5,882 nt of DNA, taken from an uncultured Opitutia bacterium (GTDB lineage Bacteria > Verrucomicrobiota > Verrucomicrobiia > Opitutales > UBA953). The DNA lies in assembly GCA_903929325.1 (NCBI GenBank), contig CAIYUD010000226.1, forward strand, positions 1-5,882, given 5' to 3'. How positions within the stretch are numbered: position 1 is the stretch's first letter; every line of letters starts with the position of its first letter. Shown one piece after another: positions 1 through 5,720 of the stretch. Under the pieces are notes generated by a model that ran no database searches, was not told the DNA's origin, and saw only the letters and a list, made by a program, of their open reading frames with translations. A program made the position numbers and the translations under genes.

Positions 1-278
1 GTCAGGGCGAAAGCCAGACCATAGACGGCGTAGACGTACCGCTGCAGGAACAGAACGCCACCCTGCTGGTACGAAACGGGCGTGCCGTCCGGAAGCTGGG
101 GTGCCGCGCCGAAACCGTACAGAACCGGCTCTTCGTGGTAGTTACGGGGAATACCTTCCTGCTCGCGGAAAACACGCGACCATTCGTCGGTACGCTGATC
201 ATAGACGCCGTCGAAACACTCGTTGAGGATCGGCTCAACAATCGAACGGAAATCTGTACTACGCATTGGGGCTGCCAT
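1..278 (-). CDS. Major capsid protein, N-terminal part (runs off the left edge)
   Basis: Partial gene; the first 92 codons are in the window and the rest lies beyond base 1. The protein begins MAAPMRSTDFRSIVEPIL and continues with a charged region (YDQRTDEWSRVFREQ, about residues 27-41), a YHEEPVLYGFGAAPQLPDG segment (about 47-65) and a hydrophobic, aromatic stretch (VLFLQRYVYAVYGLAFAL, about 74-91). Expected role: the shell-forming subunit of the phage head. The assignment rests on position, directly after the probable scaffold and decoration genes, on the strongest ribosome binding site in the cluster (AAGGAGG, 8 nt before the ATG), and on my recollection of similar N-termini in capsid proteins of environmental tailed phages. 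Codons are largely C- or T-ending (CGT, TAC, TTC, GGT), as expected for a highly expressed gene. A second Met at residue 5 is possible but badly spaced from the ribosome binding site. It could be another abundant head protein if the true capsid gene lies further left. Confidence 0.75.
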   Translation of the reverse strand, partial: MAAPMRSTDFRSIVEPILNECFDGVYDQRTDEWSRVFREQEGIPRNYHEEPVLYGFGAAPQLPDGTPVSYQQGGVLFLQRYVYAVYGLAFAL

Positions 279-286
279 GATTCAGT

Positions 287-293
287 CCTCCTT
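287..293 (-). promoter_or_regulatory. Strong ribosome binding site of the capsid gene
   Basis: On the minus strand the sequence reads AAGGAGG, then 8 nt, then ATG. It overlaps the TAA stop of the decoration gene by two bases, so a ribosome finishing that gene is placed directly on this site. It is the closest match to the anti-Shine-Dalgarno consensus in the window and sets the capsid start at 278. Confidence 0.8.
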
Positions 294-888
294 ATGCAAC
301 TGCAGTAAATGCGCCGAAGAACTGCGACTGCGCAACCACCACTCGAACCACGGTGTACGCATCGCCCCAAGCGTTATCAACGCCTTGACCCAAATCAACA
401 ACCCGAAGCTGAGCCTGAGCGCCAGCGGCGGCTGCCGTAGATGCACCAAGAGTGCATTGCGACAGGCCAGTGGTGGTCGAACCAGCGGCGATGTTGCTGA
501 AGTCATACTCGCCACCAACGGTGGTCTGAGCCATCGAGCCGTCAGCCTGAATTTCATAAACGATATTGCTATCGTTGTAGAAATAGGCAATGCACGATCC
601 AGCAATATAGGCAGTGTTCGCGGGCCAGTAGTTGGACACGCGGCGACGGCCAGTGGTATCAGTCCACTCGACACCAGCGAATGCGCCAACAAAGGCGTCA
701 CCCACGGCGGCGGGGATGATGGTGCCAAGCGTACCGCCACCAGCAGTGCTGGCATAGGCAACGGGTTGGCCTTTCAGAATGGCAGTGGCATAAGCCGAAG
801 GGATACCGCCAGCAAGCGCTTGTGCGCGATCCAGACCCGAAGGGTGAAACGCGGGACGCATACCAAACGGAGCATTAGTAGCACTCAT
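292..888 (-). CDS. Probable head decoration / capsid-associated structural protein
   Basis: A 198-residue protein that resembles, from memory, a family of phage virion proteins encoded just before the major capsid gene. These typically start with a short polar segment then 'PFGxRP', and carry a central EIQADG motif. Here I see NAPFGMRPAFHPSG at about 5-18, SAYATAILKGQPV at 31-43, and VYEIQADGSMAQTTVG at 110-125. A Thr/Ala/Gly-rich part at 134-160 is followed by LRVVDLGQGVDNAWGDAY at 161-178. The composition is Ala, Gly and Thr rich and mostly predicted beta strand, with no signal peptide or membrane helix. Expected role: binding the outside of the capsid shell and stabilising it. It has its own AAGGAG site 7 nt before the ATG, lies 26 nt after the 179-residue gene, and is followed 13 nt later by the capsid gene. 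It might instead be a head fibre base or another abundant head protein. Confidence 0.65.
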   Translation of the reverse strand: MSATNAPFGMRPAFHPSGLDRAQALAGGIPSAYATAILKGQPVAYASTAGGGTLGTIIPAAVGDAFVGAFAGVEWTDTTGRRRVSNYWPANTAYIAGSCIAYFYNDSNIVYEIQADGSMAQTTVGGEYDFSNIAAGSTTTGLSQCTLGASTAAAAGAQAQLRVVDLGQGVDNAWGDAYTVVRVVVAQSQFFGAFTAVA

Positions 889-895
889 TGCATAA

Positions 896-901
896 CTCCT
901 T
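896..901 (-). promoter_or_regulatory. Ribosome binding site of the decoration gene
   Basis: The minus strand reads AAGGAG, 7 nt, ATG. An ATG also lies 5 nt upstream of the chosen start in another frame, but its spacing from the site is poor and its frame stops early. The site fixes the start at 888. Confidence 0.75.
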
Positions 902-914
902 ATTAGTAAACAGC

Positions 915-1454
915 CTACCCTTGGAAAACAGGAGCAGGCGCCGGTACGTCAATACTTCCCAATCCTTCGCCTTCAATCTTGCCCAGATTCTTGCCTGAGC
1001 TATCACGGCCTGCCATTTGTTCTGCCTGAAGACGGATTTTGTTCGCCTCTTCAAGCGGAGCCTCATGGTGGAAATGAGCCATTACGTCCTGATAGATTTC
1101 CATCGGGATTTTAAACAGCAGCATTTCGTTGCACGCGACATAACCAACATGCTCGCCAGCCTTGACTTTGTAGTTATCAAACCCGGGCAGTTCTTCCGAT
1201 AAAACGGGAACGTATCCAAGCCTAATACGCTTATCAATACTGTCGTATGAGTTGGTAGTAGAAAGCCAGCAAAGGTGCCAGCCCTTCATATTCGGAAGGC
1301 TAGGCAATGCACTTTGTACCCATTCATCCTTCCACATCTTTCGACGCTCTTCGGACGAAACAAGCAAGTTTTCCGGCGACTCTCGATCAGGGTCAAGACT
1401 AGCGCGGGTTTCGCGCCCACCAGCAGAAAACGATTTCTTTAGACGTGAATCCAT
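915..1454 (-). CDS. Conserved-looking phage head-module protein of unknown function, 179 aa
   Basis: I cannot assign a function. The N-terminus (1-35) is polar and probably disordered. It is followed by an amphipathic, Trp-containing segment (SSEERRKMWKDEWVQSAL, 33-50). The core contains GWHLCWLSTTNSYDSIDKR at about 58-76 and LGYVPVLSEELPGF at 79-92. It continues with VKAGEHVGYVACNEMLLFKIP (97-117), which looks like beta strands around a hydrophobic centre. A helical stretch (MEIYQDVMAHFHHEAPLEEA, 118-137) leads to a flexible tail ending in PAPAPVFQG. I recall similar Trp/Ser-Thr-Thr-Asn-rich proteins, always unannotated, beside capsid genes of podovirus-like phages. It starts 3 nt after the scaffold stop, with an AGGAG site inside the end of the scaffold gene, so the two should be co-translated. 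Possible roles are head completion, assembly factor or minor capsid protein; nothing in the sequence decides between them. Confidence 0.85.
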   Translation of the reverse strand: MDSRLKKSFSAGGRETRASLDPDRESPENLLVSSEERRKMWKDEWVQSALPSLPNMKGWHLCWLSTTNSYDSIDKRIRLGYVPVLSEELPGFDNYKVKAGEHVGYVACNEMLLFKIPMEIYQDVMAHFHHEAPLEEANKIRLQAEQMAGRDSSGKNLGKIEGEGLGSIDVPAPAPVFQG

Positions 1455-1457
1455 GTT

Positions 1458-2444
1458 TTAGCTCCTATTCCCATTTTTTTGTCGTGCTTCCATCGCGTAA
1501 CGCCGAATCATTCGGGCTCGCTTTTCCGGGTCATCCCAAAAACCAGCTTCTTTCATGGCATTAACTTGTTCTCGCGTTAGCGTTAACGAGCCTTTTGATC
1601 CATTAGTCGAAGGTGATTCTCTGCCGGAGCCAGTCACAACATTTCTGGGTCTAGGGGCCGATGGCCTTTCGTCCTGACTGTCAGTATAACGATGAGGCAA
1701 ATACTTTTGCAAGCGATTGTCAAGTTCCTCCCAATAATCGGGAGTCCTTGGATCAAAACCCTCTTTAGAAAGCCGCTCATCAATACGAAGAGCAACATCA
1801 GACTCTTCATCACCGGCATTCGGGTCATACCAAGTGTTTCTGGCCATCCATTCCCTTGCATATCGCTGCAATAACGGGTCAGGGGCTTTAATAGTCTGCT
1901 CTTTAGGCTGACTCGTTGCCTGTCGCTTAATGTTTTGCAGTGCATCATGGTTTTTGCTGGCCTCAACCAGCATATCTTGGGCGCTAACAAGCAATTCGCC
2001 ATTGCTAGTCTCAGCAGCCTCCTTGATTTTCTGCTTCGCAAACATAATCCGAGTTTGCTGATCTTCAATTGCCTTATCCACTCGCGCTAAATCAGCGGAA
2101 TGAGTCTTTCTCTCGATAACCGAGAGCCTTTCAAGCAATTGCTGATTTTGCCGCTCAAGATTGTGCAGCTTAATCTCTTTTTCCGTTGAAACCTGACGGT
2201 GATACTCCTTGCGCTTCTGCCTTTTCAGGCGTTTTGCCTCTCGCAAAGCCTCTTGGTCGGGATCAACTGACCCAGTTGCCGCGATTTCGGCACGTTTTGC
2301 CTCATCGTCAGCAGCATCTTGGTCTTCTGGACCGTGATCATCGCCTCCAGAGGCAAGACTTTCGGGCAAATCGACAGTAGCCGACCCGTCCTGAGCCTCT
2401 TGAACGATGATTTCGTCGTCTTTTGAGCTTGATTCGGTACTCAT
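1458..2444 (-). CDS. Probable capsid scaffolding protein
   Basis: A 328-residue, highly charged protein between the co-chaperonin and the capsid side of the operon, where tailed phages usually encode the scaffold that directs capsid subunits into a procapsid and then leaves. The N-terminus (1-60) is acidic and low-complexity and contains EAQDGSATVDLPES (16-29). A long predicted coiled coil, rich in Lys, Arg, Gln and Glu, runs from about 64 to 178. A folded-looking segment, QRYAREWMARNTWYDPNAG (193-211) then GFDPRTPDYWEELDNRL (229-245), is followed by a Ser/Pro-rich linker (256-286). The C-terminus (288-322) is a basic helix, TREQVNAMKEAGFWDDPEKR and onward, typical of the capsid-binding tail of scaffolds. 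The ATG shares one base with the co-chaperonin stop (TAATG), and only a widely spaced AAGG precedes it, so translation is probably coupled. The scaffold assignment rests on position and architecture. A minor head or injected protein is the alternative. Confidence 0.7.
   Translation of the reverse strand: MSTESSSKDDEIIVQEAQDGSATVDLPESLASGGDDHGPEDQDAADDEAKRAEIAATGSVDPDQEALREAKRLKRQKRKEYHRQVSTEKEIKLHNLERQNQQLLERLSVIERKTHSADLARVDKAIEDQQTRIMFAKQKIKEAAETSNGELLVSAQDMLVEASKNHDALQNIKRQATSQPKEQTIKAPDPLLQRYAREWMARNTWYDPNAGDEESDVALRIDERLSKEGFDPRTPDYWEELDNRLQKYLPHRYTDSQDERPSAPRPRNVVTGSGRESPSTNGSKGSLTLTREQVNAMKEAGFWDDPEKRARMIRRYAMEARQKNGNRS
1463..1467 (-). promoter_or_regulatory. Ribosome binding site of the 179-residue gene, inside the scaffold gene
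   Basis: The minus strand reads AGGAG followed by CTAAAAC and then ATG. The site lies in the last codons of the scaffold gene and the spacer contains the scaffold TAA stop. This supports coupled translation of the two genes and the start at 1454. Confidence 0.7.
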
Positions 2445-2884
2445 TAGATGAACGCCTTCATGGATAGCGGGTCGCCGGTCACCGTTGCAATGATTTCATG
2501 GTCATTCAGGACCATAAACAGCACCGGATCCTCATCCTCCTTGGCACCCGGGAGAGGAACCTCCCACCTGTCTCCGCCCCATTTGGGAACTCGGACATAT
2601 TCGCCAATATCAACCCAAAGTCCTTCGACCCAAGGCTCCATCGTGTCCCGCTTGCGGAACGCCAAAGGCCCAAGAGCAATGACCTTGCCAACCATGTTTT
2701 GCCACTTCTCGGTTTCTCTGGTTTCTTCGACCAAGATAATCCCGGCGGCAGTGGTTTTCTTCTTGGTACGGCGCAGTTGCACCAAAACTCTAGCACCAAG
2801 AGGCTTTGCACCGGGGTCTACAGCAGGAAACGAATCCTGCAAATCAGCGGAATTACCCGCTACCGTGCTATCGATCACGTTCAT
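2444..2884 (-). CDS. GroES-like (Cpn10) phage co-chaperonin
   Basis: A 146-residue protein aligning by eye along the whole bacterial GroES fold. After a 27-residue extra N-terminus come PLGARVLVQL (28-37; GroES has PLHDRVIVKR) and a mobile loop KKKTTAAGIILVEETRE (41-57). Its IIL tripeptide (49-51) matches the hydrophobic GroEL-binding IVL of GroES. Then follow MVGKVIALGPLA (64-75), WVDIGEYVRVPKWGGDRWEV (90-109) and the terminal strand VLFMVLNDHEIIATV (121-135). The usual roof-hairpin region is replaced by a different insert (76-90), and an acidic loop PLPGAKEDEDP (110-120) is longer than in GroES, as in divergent phage co-chaperonins such as T4 gp31. Expected role: capping the GroEL ring so that a large virion protein, most likely the capsid protein, can fold. 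No GroEL is in the window. The start overlaps the preceding gene by 17 nt. A GTG two codons later (2878) is better spaced from AAAGAAG and is an alternative start. Confidence 0.9.
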   Translation of the reverse strand: MNVIDSTVAGNSADLQDSFPAVDPGAKPLGARVLVQLRRTKKKTTAAGIILVEETRETEKWQNMVGKVIALGPLAFRKRDTMEPWVEGLWVDIGEYVRVPKWGGDRWEVPLPGAKEDEDPVLFMVLNDHEIIATVTGDPLSMKAFI

Positions 2885-3053
2885 CTTCTTTAAGAATGTT
2901 ATTTAAAATCTCCAGAGAATTCTGAAGACCACCATACTCTCCAACTAATCGCTGATATGCCGCCCAATCAGAGGCTTTACCCTCTGCAAGCGAAACGGCA
3001 ATATCATCCATGCGGCTATGAACCGCACCGATAAAGTCGGATTCATACCTCAT
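2868..3053 (-). CDS. Small helical head-module protein, 61 aa, unknown function
   Basis: A 61-residue ORF with a coding-like amphipathic pattern. The first half (MRYESDFIGAVHSRMDDIAV) and second half (YQRLVGEYGGLQNSLEILNN, 33-52) both look like helices, separated by a short loop (EGKASDW, 24-30). I recall the pattern 'Y-x-x-L-V-G-x-x-x-G-L' in small unannotated phage proteins next to portal genes, but cannot name a family. Its ATG overlaps the upstream stop as ATGA, and its own stop lies 17 nt inside the co-chaperonin gene. It has no good ribosome binding site, so it probably depends on reinitiation. A role as a small assembly or vertex-associated factor is a guess from position only. Confidence 0.75.
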   Translation of the reverse strand: MRYESDFIGAVHSRMDDIAVSLAEGKASDWAAYQRLVGEYGGLQNSLEILNNILKEDERDR

Positions 3054-3226
3054 GCGTTTTTCTTGTCGATACCTTTATTTGTAAAGTTGCCGTGATCGCT
3101 ATTAGCCAGAGGCTGCGTCGGCTTTTTCTCCTCCTTTAGTGACTCACCGTTAATCCAAGCGCCGGATCGATTGCGAACATGATAGTTAACATCTTCCGAC
3201 TGATACTCTTTTACCGTGTCTTTCAT
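3050..3226 (-). CDS. Small polar ORF, 58 aa, unknown function
   Basis: A 58-residue ORF exactly filling the space between portal and the 61-residue gene. It starts MKDTVKEYQSEDVNYHVRN, continues with SGAWINGESLKEEKKPTQPL (21-40) and ends NKGIDKKNA. It is polar and Lys-rich, with no membrane segment. Both ends overlap their neighbours by the ATGA arrangement: its ATG (3226-3224) shares two bases with the portal TGA, and its own TGA shares two bases with the next ATG. Such seamless packing, and the lack of any other gene in the 170-base gap, argue that it is real. An AGGA/GGGA purine run lies upstream, inside the end of the portal gene. I do not recognise a family. Confidence 0.65.
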   Translation of the reverse strand: MKDTVKEYQSEDVNYHVRNRSGAWINGESLKEEKKPTQPLANSDHGNFTNKGIDKKNA

Positions 3227-5616
3227 GATTCCCGTCCTAGTTGACGTTGAGAAAATTGATTCAGCGCAACGGCTGACTCTTCCTGCTCTTTACGCAGCTT
3301 TGCTTCTTCTGCGGTAAGTTCTGCAGTCTTCATACGCTCTCGCGTAAGGTTGTTTTCAGCATTCATCGCAATATCAGCGGACAGTTTCCGATCCGCCAAG
3401 CTTGCATCGTGCTGCATGCGTGCCATATCAATTTGCTGCTTGGCCTGATCTGCTGCAGCCCTGCGCTGCGTTTCTGCCATCGAAGCCTTGAGAACAGCAA
3501 TTGCCTCGCCTTCCATGGGAGGCTCAGGTTTAAATTGTTTGGCAATCTCACCAAGCTTCTGAAGCGCAGGCATAACTTGCGCAAACACCTGCTTAGTATC
3601 CAACTGAACATGATTGGAGGCAATCGCAAGGCTCTTGTCCAATTCAGCAGCAATCGGATTGTCTTCGTATTTGGGCAGTTTAATTGACCCGTCTTTAAGA
3701 GCATAAGATTTTGCTTGGCTCGTATACCACAACATCATATGTTGCTTAATATGCTCCAGCGCAAACGGGATGAATGTCGGGGCCATTAGCGCACTGCTGC
3801 CCAAAAACGGATCCATCGCAAAATTTAAATGCGTTTGGATATGCGCCAAATGATCCTGCCTCGGATAAGCGAACGCGGGCTTGCCAAGCGTCATTGCCGA
3901 GTTTTCATCAACCGCATCAATCTCTGCAGGCTTGGCAGCCAACGGCATAAGCTCATCAACGCCCGGCACCTTCATCTGCTTCATAACTCGGCTCAGCACG
4001 GCACGCTGATCGAACGCCTGCGGATATTGAGTCATAAGCGCAAGCACCGCTTGGCTCTGAGCCATCCGCTGGGTTTCGCTGAAGATATGCGGATCGCTGA
4101 CCGGAACAACATCAGTGTTCCTTGCGAAATCCTCTTTAGAGATTTCCAACTCGGCCACAACATCGCCACGCTTTTGTTCATCCAAATACCAGCGATTGAT
4201 GCGGCTCAAAATACCCAGCAGCTTGTACTGCGAAGCATGCAGTCGGGCATGAATAGCTGAAAATACCTTGGCGCCTTGCTCGATCAGGGCCTGCGTAGTC
4301 CCAACAGGCATATTGGAATTAACGTCGGCAATCTTTTCTTCGGCGGTTGAGACAACGCCCTTGGCCGCGCCATCCAGCCACCCAAGCAGATTGAACAGAA
4401 CCATCGACGGCGGATTAAACGGCATCGGCATTGCAATCTTGCGGATATCGTCAACGCCGGGAGCCCCCTCGATCTCGGTCACCTGAGTGATCTCTACTTG
4501 CTGGGTCTGCCCTGAAATCCGAGCCCCTTTGAGCTTCAGCATTGTCAGGGAGTTATTGACGTGCGCAGTATCCAGCAGGGCCCTCAGAGCGCCTGTAAGG
4601 GCTGCAGAAAGCCCTCCGATAAGATGCGGCAGGCCAATAGCGTAAGCGCCTCGCCACGGGATGAACTTGAACTCGACCAGCCAATCCAGCTTGGTCATCG
4701 TTTCGTCGCCGTTCTCCCAGTTGCGGTACAGGCCAACTACCTTGCCCTCTAGCTCATCAAGCATCAGGATGTACGGAGCCGACTCGCCCTTGGTCAGCTT
4801 GTCGTCATCCAGATCCAGCCATGTATAGATGTGGTAGATGATCCTTGCGCCGTCGATGTTGTCTTCGTACTTGCGGCCCTCGACCTTGTTGTTGGCCTTT
4901 TCCGAATGAGTTTCGTCCGGCTCCATCGTTGCCCGGATTAGGTCAATATCTCGATACAGACCAGTCTTGACCCGCTGTTCAAACTCCCACTCGGTGATCG
5001 TATGGATCTCGGTCACACGCTGCGCGGTGTAGAAATTCACTGCTGCAAACGGCACGATCACCTTGTCGATGGGCATGAACTCAGCGCATGGCCGACGCTT
5101 CTTCTCGTCAAACCATAGCTTCATGTATTGCGAACCGCCAAGGGGCAACTGCGTCAGCAACTGCTCCTGTTCGTCACGGAACTCTTCGATCTGTTCCGTA
5201 AGCTGCCAGTTCATGTAATCGCGTTTGCGCTCGGCACGCTCCGTCTTCTCGTCGGTCACTTCGCCAAGGATCTGCGTTCTGGTCGGGCCGTCAGGCGGGA
5301 ACATCTCCTTAATGGCACTGGACGCGAAGTCAACGCACGCCTCTGCCATTACAGGATGGACTACCCGGCTCGCTCCAGTGAACTGAGCACCGCCCGGCGC
5401 GTCATCACCAAGACCAGTACGTCGGATCCCCTCTTCGTACTGCTTGTCGCGCTTTTCTCTGGCCTCCTTATCCTTCTCAATCAGGTCAAGGTAGCGCATC
5501 CCGATTGAATCGAGGTCGAGAAAGTCCAGCTTTTCAGCAAGGTTCTCGTAGAAATCAGGCGTTTCGTCGGGGCCACTAAAGTCATCAAGATTGACCACCG
5601 CACTGCCATCCGCCAT
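3223..5616 (-). CDS. Portal protein
   Basis: A protein of about 797 residues expected to form the dodecameric ring at the DNA-entry vertex of the head. It would bind terminase during packaging and the tail connector afterwards. Recognisable parts, numbered from the ATG at 5616: ASRVVHPVMAEACVDFASSA at about 82-101 followed by IKEMFPPDGP; a wing/stem region with LPLGGSQYMKLWFDEKKRRP (157-176); GLPHLIGGLSAALTGALRAL (328-347); the portal-type motif MPVGTTQALIEQGAKVFSAI (436-455) followed by HARLH. A long Gln/Lys/Ala-rich helical C-terminus (about 706-790) resembles the barrel of P22-type portals. The length is in the range of P22-like portals (P22: 725 residues). The start is uncertain. The frame stays open upstream, and an alternative TTG at 5679 would add 21 coding-like residues (GKLCGRNAKAPATDDENVTE follows it). 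Neither start has a clear ribosome binding site. The portal TGA overlaps the next ATG. Confidence 0.88.
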   Translation of the reverse strand: MADGSAVVNLDDFSGPDETPDFYENLAEKLDFLDLDSIGMRYLDLIEKDKEAREKRDKQYEEGIRRTGLGDDAPGGAQFTGASRVVHPVMAEACVDFASSAIKEMFPPDGPTRTQILGEVTDEKTERAERKRDYMNWQLTEQIEEFRDEQEQLLTQLPLGGSQYMKLWFDEKKRRPCAEFMPIDKVIVPFAAVNFYTAQRVTEIHTITEWEFEQRVKTGLYRDIDLIRATMEPDETHSEKANNKVEGRKYEDNIDGARIIYHIYTWLDLDDDKLTKGESAPYILMLDELEGKVVGLYRNWENGDETMTKLDWLVEFKFIPWRGAYAIGLPHLIGGLSAALTGALRALLDTAHVNNSLTMLKLKGARISGQTQQVEITQVTEIEGAPGVDDIRKIAMPMPFNPPSMVLFNLLGWLDGAAKGVVSTAEEKIADVNSNMPVGTTQALIEQGAKVFSAIHARLHASQYKLLGILSRINRWYLDEQKRGDVVAELEISKEDFARNTDVVPVSDPHIFSETQRMAQSQAVLALMTQYPQAFDQRAVLSRVMKQMKVPGVDELMPLAAKPAEIDAVDENSAMTLGKPAFAYPRQDHLAHIQTHLNFAMDPFLGSSALMAPTFIPFALEHIKQHMMLWYTSQAKSYALKDGSIKLPKYEDNPIAAELDKSLAIASNHVQLDTKQVFAQVMPALQKLGEIAKQFKPEPPMEGEAIAVLKASMAETQRRAAADQAKQQIDMARMQHDASLADRKLSADIAMNAENNLTRERMKTAELTAEEAKLRKEQEESAVALNQFSQRQLGRES

Positions 5617-5720
5617 CTCGGTGACGTTCTCGTCATCGGTGGCCGGCGCTTTCGCGTTACGTCCGCAGAGCTTTCCCAAGACGCCGTATCGGTAGATTTC
5701 ACGCTTGAGGACATTAACAA
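5617..5720. other. Divergent intergenic region between portal and the collagen-like gene
   Basis: This is the only point in the window where transcription diverges, so promoters for both directions should lie here or inside the neighbouring 5' ends. I could not find a convincing -35/-10 pair or a phage-type promoter on either strand. If the portal uses the TTG at 5679, the true gap shrinks to 41 bases. The plus strand carries TTGAGG at 5705-5710, ten bases before the ATG of the collagen-like gene, as its likely ribosome binding site. Confidence 0.45.

Noticed and set aside
523..543. ADGS in the decoration protein as a third copy of the portal/scaffold motif
   Set aside because: Only four residues match. 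It sits inside the EIQADG motif typical of that protein family and lacks the following A-x-V-x-L, so the match is coincidental.
223..906. Long plus-strand ORF (227 codons) opposite the decoration and capsid genes
   Set aside because: It is antisense to two genes with good ribosome binding sites and family-like proteins. Its own translation is Ser/Arg/Asn rich and without recognisable domains, and the frame is open mainly because of codon bias on the other strand.
875..1066. Minus-strand ORF (63 codons) overlapping the end of the 179-residue gene
   Set aside because: It is in another frame of a well-supported gene, is highly basic with no natural-looking pattern, and has no ribosome binding site. 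The AAGGAG nearby serves the decoration gene.
2448..2906. Plus-strand ORF (152 codons) opposite the co-chaperonin gene
   Set aside because: It mirrors the co-chaperonin almost end to end, the protein is low-complexity, and the minus-strand frame has an unmistakable GroES pattern.
3829..4260. Plus-strand ORF (143 codons) inside the portal gene
   Set aside because: It lies antisense to a conserved part of the portal, has no domain that I recognise and no supporting ribosome binding site.
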